This document shows positions 20,568 through 29,271 of a stretch of DNA of 64,000 bases, piece after piece. The DNA is from Alphaproteobacteria bacterium. Its GTDB lineage: Bacteria; Pseudomonadota; Alphaproteobacteria; Rs-D84. Each line of letters opens with the position of its first letter. Within the stretch, counting starts at the first letter, position 1. Location: positions 1-64,000 of the forward strand of contig SUUL01000005.1 of the NCBI GenBank assembly GCA_015062545.1. The letters are read 5' to 3'. Below the pieces are notes generated by a model. That model saw only the letters and a list, made by a program, of their open reading frames with translations. It did not search any database and was not told the origin of the DNA. The translations under genes were made by a program, and so were the position numbers.

Positions 20568-20670
20568 TTTATAAGACTGTCCCCTGGGGTGTATTTGTGA
20601 CGATTTTTTATTTTCATTTCCTGCGACACAAACCACACCCCACCACAAAATTTATTACAAAGAAAAAAGA

Positions 20671-20695
20671 GGGGCGCAAATAACACTTGCACCCC
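20671..20695 (-). terminator. Terminator for mscL (minus strand)
   Basis: minus: GGGGTGCAA...TTTGCGCCCC TCTTTTTT. Confidence 0.6.
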
Positions 20696-20715
20696 GACAC
20701 ATCAAATCCAATAAT

Positions 20716-21273
20716 TTATTGCGCAATTTCTTTTATTTTCTTCAAAGATTTTTTCGCAACATTTTTTATCTTTTTAACCCCCTGCTTTAAATCGCTCTCT
20801 TCCACAGCCGCAGTCTGCACCTTTTTCACCGCCGAACAGCAGAACGGACACTTTGTCGCATCATTACTGATATTAGACGTACAATACGGGCAAGCATGCG
20901 TATTTGCAGGCTGCTTATCACGCATCTTATTCAGCGTACGCACAAACAAGAATATCGCAAACATTGTTATCAAGAAACTGACCACAGTATTCAAAAACAC
21001 CCCGATATTCAATGTAGTCGCCCCTGCCGCCTGTGCCTGCGCGATTGTTTCATAGGTCGCCCCTGGCTCACCACCGCCCAACACAAAGAACCACTGTGAA
21101 AAATCAACCCCACCAACCAACAATCCGATCGGTGGCATCATCACATCTTTTACCAATGAATTTACCAAGCCAGTCATCACAGACCCAACGATAATACCAA
21201 CCGCCATGTCTATTGCACTGCCCCGATTAATAAACGCACCAAATTCTTTGAATATACTGGTCTTTTTTGCCAT
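20716..21273 (-). CDS. mscL: Large-conductance mechanosensitive channel with C-terminal zinc-ribbon-like extension
   Basis: FKEFGAFINRGSAIDMAVGIIVGSVMTGLVNSLVKDVMMPPIGLLVGGVDFSQ; CPYC-x10-CPFC tail. Confidence 0.93.
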   Translation of the reverse strand: MAKKTSIFKEFGAFINRGSAIDMAVGIIVGSVMTGLVNSLVKDVMMPPIGLLVGGVDFSQWFFVLGGGEPGATYETIAQAQAAGATTLNIGVFLNTVVSFLITMFAIFLFVRTLNKMRDKQPANTHACPYCTSNISNDATKCPFCCSAVKKVQTAAVEESDLKQGVKKIKNVAKKSLKKIKEIAQ

Positions 21274-21275
21274 TT

Positions 21276-21848
21276 TTACTCCTTTTCTTGTTTGTTTGAA
21301 TAATCTTCGATTGCACGCAGCACCTTATACAATGTTTTTCTTAAACTCTCGTTACGTGTTTGCACAACAATATCTGCCTGCGCATAAATATCATATCTTT
21401 CATCTATTAATTGCTTCAGAATTTTTCTGCTGTCCGTATTCAATAATTGCGGTCTGGTATCACGCGCCCCGGTACGATTAACCAACAAATCCAAATCCGC
21501 ACGCAGCCAAACAGACAACGCACGTTCCAAAACCATTTCACGTACCGCGGGGGTTATAAAGGCCCCCTCGCCCGTAGAGATTACTTTCAACGCCGGTGGC
21601 GTATCCAACAAGCGTTCAATAACCCGCTGCTCTACACGGCGAAATTCTTGTTCACCATACATAGAAAATATATCAACGACACTGCATCCAGCTGCAGCCT
21701 CGATTTCTTTATCTGTATCAACAAAAGGAATCCCTAACCGGCGTGCCAACGCGCGACCCACACTGGTCTTGCCCGCCCCCATCAGACCGACCATCACAAT
21801 TGGTCTGTCAATAAAATCATCATATTCTTCATTCATAACATCAGACAT
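21276..21848 (-). CDS. aroK: Shikimate kinase
   Basis: MVGLMGAGKTSVGRALARRLGIPFVDTDKEIE; GARDTRPQLL. Confidence 0.9.
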   Translation of the reverse strand: MSDVMNEEYDDFIDRPIVMVGLMGAGKTSVGRALARRLGIPFVDTDKEIEAAAGCSVVDIFSMYGEQEFRRVEQRVIERLLDTPPALKVISTGEGAFITPAVREMVLERALSVWLRADLDLLVNRTGARDTRPQLLNTDSRKILKQLIDERYDIYAQADIVVQTRNESLRKTLYKVLRAIEDYSNKQEKE

Positions 21849-21951
21849 AATATCAGATTTTATCCCATAAACAATAAAAATCAATTTTTAACATTTTAAT
21901 ATTGTGAATATTATGCTATAATACACACAAGATTAAAAGAGAGAGCATACC

Positions 21952-23043
21952 ATGAAATACACATCTATATTCATATTGACACTATTTGCAACTGGCGCAA
22001 TATTTGGGGATGCACATGCATCACACACACATGCGAATACAGTTGTTGCACACAATATCAGCATGTTTCAACACACCATAACACAAAACTCAATTCGTTC
22101 TTTTGGTGGTTCTTTGGGTGCATCATTGGGTGGTGCAACAGCCCCCACCCCAACACCACAAAACAAGGATAAAGACACATACATGCGCACCCCAATGTAC
22201 GGTCGCGCGGCAATATATGGCGAATATAATGATGATGGTTCATGGGGACGCAGCGGCGGCAACACTTTTAATCAAGATGCCACATTAAACGGTATATGGC
22301 TTGATTGGCAGCATGGCACCGAAGACGTACACTTTAACGATTTTGCGCGCATGGATTCAGACACAGATATTATTATGGCAGGCATATCTGGTGGTCAAAT
22401 CAAACTGGGCAACGGCATGTCCAAATGGGGCATATACACAGGATATATCGATGCCACCCAAGAAAATCAGGATATGCAGATTCACGAACAAGGCGGTTTC
22501 TTTGGTATCTATAATGGCAACACATTCGGCAATTTTGGACTGTATGCAACTGTTAATGGTGGCGTATTAGACAACACCACAGATAACGCTTTTGGCGCAG
22601 ATGAACACACCAACTTCTGGGTTGGCGGCGCACTTAATGCCACATATAATATCATACTGGACAAGACATTCACACTGCAACCTGGGATTGGTGCAGGATA
22701 CACATGGATAAAGTCTGAAAATTACACATCTGCATCTGGGGCATTATTGGCAAATGATGCATTTGGTATGATTCAAGTATCCCCCGCCCTGCGCGCAATC
22801 AAACATATTGGCAGTGGTTGGTTTGGTACAATCGGCGCACAATATGTAATGACATTTGACAATGGTGGCGACTTGAAAATAAACGGTATCACATCCGCAC
22901 AGCCAGAAATTGACGATTATATCGAATATGGATTGACTTTGGAAAAAAGCATATCCAGTTTCAGCTTTTCCGCCCACATTAATCGCCGCGATGGCGCACG
23001 TGACGGTTGGATTGGCGGCGCAAATATAAAACTCCGTTTCTAA
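21952..23043 (+). CDS. Outer-membrane autotransporter-like beta-barrel protein
   Basis: Signal peptide; repeating amphipathic strands; C-terminal ...GWIGGANIKLRF. Confidence 0.72.
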   Translation: MKYTSIFILTLFATGAIFGDAHASHTHANTVVAHNISMFQHTITQNSIRSFGGSLGASLGGATAPTPTPQNKDKDTYMRTPMYGRAAIYGEYNDDGSWGRSGGNTFNQDATLNGIWLDWQHGTEDVHFNDFARMDSDTDIIMAGISGGQIKLGNGMSKWGIYTGYIDATQENQDMQIHEQGGFFGIYNGNTFGNFGLYATVNGGVLDNTTDNAFGADEHTNFWVGGALNATYNIILDKTFTLQPGIGAGYTWIKSENYTSASGALLANDAFGMIQVSPALRAIKHIGSGWFGTIGAQYVMTFDNGGDLKINGITSAQPEIDDYIEYGLTLEKSISSFSFSAHINRRDGARDGWIGGANIKLRF

Positions 23044-23048
23044 ACAAA

Positions 23049-23077
23049 GAACCGACCGCAAAGGTCGGTTTAATTTT
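23049..23077. terminator. Terminator
   Basis: aaccgacc/ggtcggtt + ttaattttt. Confidence 0.65.
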
Positions 23078-23215
23078 TGGTGCGGGCGAAGGGAATTATA
23101 GATTCAATTACAACCCCAATCTCGCTGTAGCGCCAGCGAAAGCGGATGGTGCGGGCGAAGGGAATTATAGATTCAATTACAACCCCAATCTCGCTGTAGC
23201 GTCAGCGAAAGCGGA
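23078..23215. repeat. Two tandem 69-bp units, each starting with a copy of the tRNA-Gly 3' end
   Basis: tggtgcgggcgaagggaat + 50 bp; units 23078-23146 and 23147-23215 differ at one base. Confidence 0.95.
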
Positions 23216-23289
23216 TGGTGCGGGCGAAGGGAATCGAACCCTCGTCTTCAGCTTGGGAAGCTGACGTGCTACCATTATACCACGCCCGC
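23216..23289 (-). tRNA. tRNA-Gly(CCC)
   Basis: GCGGGCG acceptor, loop TTCCCAA, T arm GGTTCGATTCC, encoded CCA. Confidence 0.93.
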
Positions 23290-23344
23290 AATGTCCTGTA
23301 TTCTATAGAAAACCATTTCATTTGTCCAGAACAAAGTAATAAAC

Positions 23345-23375
23345 ATTTGACTTTTGATAAGTTTTAGTCCATAAT
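23345..23375 (+). promoter_or_regulatory. Candidate sigma70-type promoter for rpsP operon
   Basis: TTGACT-17 bp-CATAAT. Confidence 0.5.
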
Positions 23376-23513
23376 ACCCCCGCAAATCCCAAAGATTGCC
23401 ATTAATGTAACACCAGTTCGCAGTGTGCGTGTGGTCCATCAACCGGCGAGTTTTCGCTCTTGATGTTGGTTTTCTTTGTGGAAAAACAGTTATAAAACAT
23501 AAGGAGCAAATAT

Positions 23514-23963
23514 ATGGCAACTGTTATTCGTTTGGCACGTTTCGGTGCAAAGAAACGCCCATATTATCACATCGTGGTTACAGATTCACGTAACGCACGT
23601 AATTCAGGTAACGTTTTGGAAGTTGTTGGTAAATATAACCCAATGCAACCAAAAGATAGCGACAAGCGTGTTATCTTGAAATTGGACGAAATAAAAGCAT
23701 GGTTGGCAAAAGGTGCACAGCCATCTGATCGTGTTTACAAATTCTTGGCGAATGCCGGATTGGTAAAACCAAAGGCAATCCCAGTTCAGACAAAGAAACA
23801 TTTGCAGTCTGAAAAAACACAAATGAAAATCAAAGACAAGGCTGATAAGTTGGCAAAAATCGCAGAAGAAAAAGCAGCCGCAGAAGCAGCTGCCAAAGCA
23901 GCGGCCGAAGCAGAAGCCGCCGCGCCAGCAGAAGAAGCCCCAGCAACAGAAGTTGCCGAATAA
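23514..23963 (+). CDS. rpsP: 30S ribosomal protein S16 with Ala/Glu/Lys-rich C-terminal extension
   Basis: [32 protein letters not shown]. Confidence 0.95.
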   Translation: MATVIRLARFGAKKRPYYHIVVTDSRNARNSGNVLEVVGKYNPMQPKDSDKRVILKLDEIKAWLAKGAQPSDRVYKFLANAGLVKPKAIPVQTKKHLQSEKTQMKIKDKADKLAKIAEEKAAAEAAAKAAAEAEAAAPAEEAPATEVAE

Positions 23964-23978
23964 TTTTGCACTATGTTC

Positions 23979-24005
23979 GCCCGGGGCGTTTCCCGGGCTA
24001 TTTTT
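23979..24005 (+). terminator. Intra-operon terminator/attenuator downstream of rpsP
   Basis: GCCCGGG/CCCGGGC then tatttttt. Confidence 0.7.
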
Positions 24006-24024
24006 AGCGCAAGGGACTTATACA

Positions 24025-24351
24025 ATGACGCATAAGATTTTTAATCCAGACATTGCTTATCATGGCGCAGCCAGCAACAAGTACCGTCAGCAGCATGAAA
24101 AAATGACTGACAGCAATACAGAATTCAGTCTGGAAACACATTGTCCATACGACAAAACAATTTGCAAACAAAAGTTGTTACACTTTGATATGTGGAAAGA
24201 AACTATTGCAAATCTTTCTGCAGGAAAAGTAAACCGCACATTTGTAACACGTGGCGACATGTTTCACGACTGCCCTGTTCCAGAATTAAATTGCATCAGA
24301 CGCATCAGATACCAGGCAATCGTTGACGCATTACAAAAACAACAAAGGTAA
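24025..24351 (+). CDS. Small Cys-pair protein (CPYDKTIC...CPVPELNC), unknown
   Basis: 108 aa; two C-x6-C motifs. Confidence 0.65.
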   Translation: MTHKIFNPDIAYHGAASNKYRQQHEKMTDSNTEFSLETHCPYDKTICKQKLLHFDMWKETIANLSAGKVNRTFVTRGDMFHDCPVPELNCIRRIRYQAIVDALQKQQR

Positions 24352-24357
24352 TTTAGT

Positions 24358-24555
24358 ATGCTAAGAAAATGTCCGTATGAACAAAATCTGGATTGTGACG
24401 GCCAGGAACGCGCCGATGAATATTATCATCAGATGATGGAATCAATGTTGTCAAACAAGCCTGCATATTTCATTATCAACACCACCTGTCCCGTAGATTA
24501 TATGCAATGTTTGAAACTGCGTGCATATCAGGAAAAAATGCAAAATCAGAAATAA
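24358..24555 (+). CDS. Small Cys-pair protein (CPYEQNLDC...CPVDYMQC), unknown
   Basis: 65 aa; motif order matches the preceding ORF. Confidence 0.65.
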   Translation: MLRKCPYEQNLDCDGQERADEYYHQMMESMLSNKPAYFIINTTCPVDYMQCLKLRAYQEKMQNQK

Positions 24556-24558
24556 ATT

Positions 24559-25023
24559 ATGTCAGATACAAAACGCATCTTAGTTGGTAAAATCGTTGCC
24601 CCCCAAGGAATTCGTGGCGAAGTCCGCGTACAATCTTTTGCACAAAACACAACAGACTTCCGAAAATTGCATATTTTATCGGACGGATTCAATGACGGTG
24701 ACTTTCAATTTGTACGCATCGTACCAAATTCTAATGTTATTATCGCAAAAATAAAGGGTGTTGACGACCGAAATACTGCAGAAACGTTGCGCGGAATGGA
24801 ATTGTTTATTATGCGCGACACCCTGCCCGACCTGAAATCAGATGAATATTATCAGGCAGACTTAATCGGTTTCGATGTTATTCGTGATGGCAAAAAAATT
24901 GGCATTGTTGATTGTTTCCAAAACTATGGTGCCGGCGATATTATTGAACTGGATAATGGCGATATGGTATCTTTTATTGGCGCGACTGTTGATATGAACA
25001 AAAAACAAGTGGTGGTAAGATAA
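24559..25023 (+). CDS. rimM: 16S rRNA processing protein RimM
   Basis: ILVGKIVAPQGIRGEVRVQSF; operon position. Confidence 0.9.
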   Translation: MSDTKRILVGKIVAPQGIRGEVRVQSFAQNTTDFRKLHILSDGFNDGDFQFVRIVPNSNVIIAKIKGVDDRNTAETLRGMELFIMRDTLPDLKSDEYYQADLIGFDVIRDGKKIGIVDCFQNYGAGDIIELDNGDMVSFIGATVDMNKKQVVVR

Positions 25024-25083
25024 GTAAGCAAGAACGCGAAAGAATCCACGAACCAGAATCACTGAGAGCAAGAGAAAGATAAA

Positions 25084-25353
25084 ATGAGTAATGAAAATAC
25101 TGTACAATATCGGATGGCAGAAAACAGTGTGACGGCACATTGCACAAATCCGCGTCAACGTTGTTTGTTGTATCCATTTTTTGCACCACTGCAAAATTTA
25201 AAGGTTATCGGCAGCGAAGTCGGCAAACACAGTTTTGAATGTGTTGTCATTTTACGTAATCGTTCGGAATATAATGTGGCACAAGGTAAAGCACAAGTTC
25301 TGGAGGTTATGAAACAGGTTTGTTCACAATGCCAGAAAAACAGGACCAGATAA
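25084..25353 (+). CDS. Small Cys-containing protein, unknown
   Basis: CTNPRQRC and CSQC motifs; lies between rimM and trmD. Confidence 0.6.
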   Translation: MSNENTVQYRMAENSVTAHCTNPRQRCLLYPFFAPLQNLKVIGSEVGKHSFECVVILRNRSEYNVAQGKAQVLEVMKQVCSQCQKNRTR

Positions 25354-26040
25354 ATGCACTTTAACATATTGACCATTTTCCCAGAAATGTTCCCAGGCAC
25401 CCTGTCGGGTGGTGTGGTTGGACGTGCGCTGGATAAAAAGATATGGTCGTATGATGTTATTAATATTCGTGACTTTGCCATTAATAATTATGGCAGTGTT
25501 GATGACACACAATTTGGTGGCGGTGCGGGAATGGTAATGCGCCCTGACGTATTGGGCGATGCGCTGGATTCAATTAAAAATCCTGGTAAAATCATATACT
25601 TTTCACCACGTGGTCCAACATTAAACCAAAAAATGGTACATGAATTTGTTGATGCCCCAGATGCGACATATACCCTGTTGTGTGGCAGATACGAAGGAAT
25701 TGATGAACGAATCATCACAGAATATGATATAATGGAACTATCTATTGGCGATTATATACTGTCTGGGGGCGAAATTGCCGCGCAAGTTTTTGTTGACAGT
25801 TGCGTTCGTCTGATGGATAATGTGGTCCACGGTGGTCTGGACACCACCCAAAATGAAAGTTTCGAAATCGGGGGGCTGGAATGGCCGTTATACACCCGCC
25901 CGTCAGTATGGCGTGGACAAAGTGTCCCAGAAGTCCTGCTGTCCGGTCACCACGGCAATATCGAAAGGTGGCGGAAACAACAATCGGTTGACATAACCAA
26001 AGAACGTCGACCGGACTTAATAAAGGAAAATGAAAAATGA
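25354..26040 (+). CDS. trmD: tRNA (guanine-N1)-methyltransferase
   Basis: [47 protein letters not shown]. Confidence 0.96.
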   Translation: MHFNILTIFPEMFPGTLSGGVVGRALDKKIWSYDVINIRDFAINNYGSVDDTQFGGGAGMVMRPDVLGDALDSIKNPGKIIYFSPRGPTLNQKMVHEFVDAPDATYTLLCGRYEGIDERIITEYDIMELSIGDYILSGGEIAAQVFVDSCVRLMDNVVHGGLDTTQNESFEIGGLEWPLYTRPSVWRGQSVPEVLLSGHHGNIERWRKQQSVDITKERRPDLIKENEK

Positions 26041-26426
26041 GCATTATTAAAAAAATCGAAGCTGCCCAGGTTGCAAAACTGATGGGCGACAAAAAAATCC
26101 CAAACTTCAAAGCTGGGGATACATTGAAAGTTCACGTTAAAATTAAAGACGGTGACAAATTCCGTATCCAGGTTTTCGAAGGTGTTGTTATCGCACGCGA
26201 TGGCGGCAATGGGAATAATGCATCCTTTACAGTACGTCGTGAATCTTATGGCGTTGGTGTGGAACGTAAATTCCCACTGTACAGCCCTGCGATTGAAAAA
26301 ATTGAAAAAGTTCGTATCGGTAAGGTTCGCCGTGCAAAGTTGTTCTTCTTGCGTGGCCTGTCAGGTAAAAAAGCGCGTATCGTTGAAGACCTGTCAGCAA
26401 CATCTGCAGAAAAGGCAGCAAAATAA
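26037..26426 (+). CDS. rplS: 50S ribosomal protein L19
   Basis: [71 protein letters not shown]. Confidence 0.96.
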   Translation: MSIIKKIEAAQVAKLMGDKKIPNFKAGDTLKVHVKIKDGDKFRIQVFEGVVIARDGGNGNNASFTVRRESYGVGVERKFPLYSPAIEKIEKVRIGKVRRAKLFFLRGLSGKKARIVEDLSATSAEKAAK

Positions 26427-26427
26427 T

Positions 26428-26456
26428 AAAAAACCGCCAAATGGCGGTTTTTTTAT
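26428..26456. terminator. Bidirectional terminator
   Basis: aaaaaccgcc-aaat-ggcggttttttt. Confidence 0.75.
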
Positions 26457-26478
26457 TATTTATTTTTTCGTCAAAAAC

Positions 26479-26925
26479 TTACGATATTTTTTCAACCCTG
26501 CGAACACGGCGTTCAATCGCATCGAACGGACTTTCCAAGAATGTCTGAACGCACAAAAATGCAACTTCGATATCAATATCATCTGCCGCCAATGCCAAAA
26601 CATTTATATCATCGTGGAATCTGTCATCTCGCGCCTGTGACGGTGTGTTACAGCGCGATGCGCGAATATGACGATAACGGTTGGCAGCAATCATAACACC
26701 TGCCCCAGTGCCACATATAATAATACCACGTGCATTTTTATCATCACGCATGGCATCTGCCAATGTTGCCGCAACATCCGGATAATCCGCAGACACATTT
26801 GGATCATCAACACCCAAATTTACAACGTTATAGCCTGCTGCTGCCAACATTTCTATCAAATACAATTTCAAGCCTGCACCACGATGGTCGGCCGCTATAT
26901 AAACTTTGGATACGGTTTTATTCAT
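26479..26925 (-). CDS. rpiB: Ribose-5-phosphate isomerase B
   Basis: VYIAADHRGAGLKLYLIEML; IICGTGAGVMIAANR. Confidence 0.85.
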   Translation of the reverse strand: MNKTVSKVYIAADHRGAGLKLYLIEMLAAAGYNVVNLGVDDPNVSADYPDVAATLADAMRDDKNARGIIICGTGAGVMIAANRYRHIRASRCNTPSQARDDRFHDDINVLALAADDIDIEVAFLCVQTFLESPFDAIERRVRRVEKIS

Positions 26926-27272
26926 TTTTCCTTGTCCTTTCTTCTTTGCAGTTTACATTCCAAACCGGTATTACCCGTAATATTTAATGTACGATATGAT
27001 AATGTACCTGTCATCTGTGCTGCGCTAAAAATATTCGCGGTATTAACCGTTGCTGGCCCTTCCAGTTCACCATGCAAGAACAAAACAGGTGTTTTGACTT
27101 CGCCTACGACCCGTCCACCACGACCAATAACAACCGTTTCTGCGGTGATATTACCAATAACTTCACCATGAATTTGCACAGTATGGTCTGTTTTTATATC
27201 ACCTGTTAACTTGCAACCTGCACCAATAATTGTGGGCGATTGTTTTTCAGACGCGTTTGTAAATGCCAACAT
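26922..27272 (-). CDS. Bactofilin (polymer-forming cytoskeletal protein)
   Basis: IIGAGCKLTGDIKTDHTVQIHGEVIGNITAETVVIGRGGRVVGEV. Confidence 0.9.
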   Translation of the reverse strand: MLAFTNASEKQSPTIIGAGCKLTGDIKTDHTVQIHGEVIGNITAETVVIGRGGRVVGEVKTPVLFLHGELEGPATVNTANIFSAAQMTGTLSYRTLNITGNTGLECKLQRRKDKEK

Positions 27273-27273
27273 T

Positions 27274-28551
27274 TTATTCTTCCTTTATAAATTTTGTCGG
27301 GTCAAAAGGCGATCCCTTGTATCTAATTTCATAATGCAAGTGTGGCCCGGTCGAACGTCCCGAAGACCCCGCCAAACCAATAACAGTTCCCGGGCGCACC
27401 CAATCACCACGCGACACCAAAATCTGTGACAAATGCGCATACAAGGTCGTAAAGCCCAATCCATGGTCAATTTCAACCGTTGTACCATATCCAACACGTT
27501 CACCCGCAGACACAACACGTCCTGGGGCCACCGCCATCAATTCTGTACCTATCTTGCCGGCAAAATCAATTCCACGATGCTTTTTTGCTTTGCCCGTAAA
27601 CGGATCGTTGCGCGTACCATAGTTTGATGTGATACGTGAATCAACAGGTTTACCCAATGGCAATATCTCGTTCAAGCGGCGCAAGCCATTCCAACGCTCC
27701 ATTCCATCGGCCAACTTCTGATATTTTTCATCTAAATCCTTGTCAAATTCAATGGGTGTAAATGCCGAACCAACCAAAGGATTTGTATACTTATTTGCAT
27801 TACGCAATAATGTATTCTCGCTCAGCCCCAGCGCAGCCAACGTTCCATTAACTTTCTTGATATTCTGATGCAATTCATCCGTTTTTTCTTTTGTTAACGC
27901 AGAAACCGTATCAACAATGATATTATCCGCCTCTACAATCTGCGCCATAGAATCCACCAACTGGGCATTACGGCGTTTAATTTCTTCATTTTCTGCACGT
28001 GTTAATTCATATTCTGCAGACAGTTCTGACATTTTTGTATATTCTGGTGTAAACTCTTCATCGCGTAACATTTCTGTAATTCTGGTACGCAAGAAGTCCA
28101 ATTCTCCCCACGTCTTGATACGACTGTTCATTAATTTTTCTTTTTCCGCATCTTTCAGTTCTTTATCATTCAGCACTTTATCATCAATAACATTCAAATT
28201 ACGCACCAATTCATTATATTTGGTTAAATAAACCTGCAGATCACTCATATGTCTGGTATGTGTGGCGCGCACTTCTTCTAACTGCTGTGTACGCTTTTGC
28301 AATAATGGGCGATGATATACAAACACATACGTTGACCAAGATGCCCAGATAATCAACCCCAACTTGCCACAGAAACGTGTAAAACGCCAAAAACTGGACT
28401 GGCCATACGTGTAAACATTACCACGCGGTGTATCCATAACTGTAAATTGACGTGGCGGGAATACACGAACAATTCCGCGCCAAATGGCACGGAAAGGCGA
28501 TGTTATAAACGCCCACAAGGACGTAAAATATCTTGTTATAAAATTTATCAT
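27274..28551 (-). CDS. M23-family peptidoglycan endopeptidase with N-terminal TM and coiled coil
   Basis: HRGIDFAGKIGTELMAVAPGRVVSAG; GSSGRSTGPHLHYEIR. Confidence 0.92.
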   Translation of the reverse strand: MINFITRYFTSLWAFITSPFRAIWRGIVRVFPPRQFTVMDTPRGNVYTYGQSSFWRFTRFCGKLGLIIWASWSTYVFVYHRPLLQKRTQQLEEVRATHTRHMSDLQVYLTKYNELVRNLNVIDDKVLNDKELKDAEKEKLMNSRIKTWGELDFLRTRITEMLRDEEFTPEYTKMSELSAEYELTRAENEEIKRRNAQLVDSMAQIVEADNIIVDTVSALTKEKTDELHQNIKKVNGTLAALGLSENTLLRNANKYTNPLVGSAFTPIEFDKDLDEKYQKLADGMERWNGLRRLNEILPLGKPVDSRITSNYGTRNDPFTGKAKKHRGIDFAGKIGTELMAVAPGRVVSAGERVGYGTTVEIDHGLGFTTLYAHLSQILVSRGDWVRPGTVIGLAGSSGRSTGPHLHYEIRYKGSPFDPTKFIKEE

Positions 28552-29231
28552 TTCTTGGGTATTCTAGACAAACAATCCGCAATAGTCAAGCCATCACGCA
28601 ACACAGGCTCGTAATTCATCGGCAGCCCACGATGCATAACTGTAATCCCACGCGACCCCAATCGCCCCGATATTAAAACACGTTCTGCCACATCACGCGC
28701 GCCAAACAAAGGCAAGATATTAATATCCCCCAGTTTCTGCGCCATAACAGATACAGCATCTGCCACGGTGGCGGCATCCGTAATCATACAAAATGTCCCC
28801 ATCGGACGCACCCGCGCGATACATCGCCCAATCCACAAAGCTAAATCCACATTATGATGTGCATTATGCTTGGCAGGTGTCCCATAAAAATAAGGCGGAT
28901 TTGTTATCACCAAATCAAATGTTCTGTCTGTACGCCAATCATAAATATCTTGTTTAATCAGTTCAACATCTGCGCCATTTAATTTCACATTATCACGACA
29001 TGCATCCAACATATCATCAGATACATCCAATCCAGTAACTTGAATCCCTGGTCGGTTCGCCATCAAGCATAATGACACCCCACCTGAACCAATTCCCACA
29101 TCCAAGACTGTTTTAATATTATCTGGGGCCATGGCCGCCAACCACACGGCATCAGACGTTGGGTTATACACACCACGGCGCATTTTTACACGCCCATTCA
29201 TCAAAGTAAAAATTTCTTGTTTTGTACTCAT
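28548..29231 (-). CDS. tRNA1(Val) adenine-N6 methyltransferase-like (TrmN6 family)
   Basis: VLDVGIGSGGVSLCLM; LVITNPPYF (NPPY motif). Confidence 0.8.
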   Translation of the reverse strand: MSTKQEIFTLMNGRVKMRRGVYNPTSDAVWLAAMAPDNIKTVLDVGIGSGGVSLCLMANRPGIQVTGLDVSDDMLDACRDNVKLNGADVELIKQDIYDWRTDRTFDLVITNPPYFYGTPAKHNAHHNVDLALWIGRCIARVRPMGTFCMITDAATVADAVSVMAQKLGDINILPLFGARDVAERVLISGRLGSRGITVMHRGLPMNYEPVLRDGLTIADCLSRIPKK

Positions 29232-29271
29232 AGGTCTTTATAATAAAACATTGAAATCAAAAGGCAAGTTT

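Noticed and set aside
23007-23264. 85-aa plus-strand ORF (...NYRFNYNPNLAVAPAKADGAGEGNRTLVFSLGS)
   Set aside because: Spans the tRNA-Gly gene and its 69-bp repeats; GAGEGNRTLVFSLGS is the antisense translation of the tRNA. Not a real CDS.
23078-23289. Possible CRISPR array
   Set aside because: Only two direct 69-bp units with no spacers; the third match is just the tRNA 3' end.
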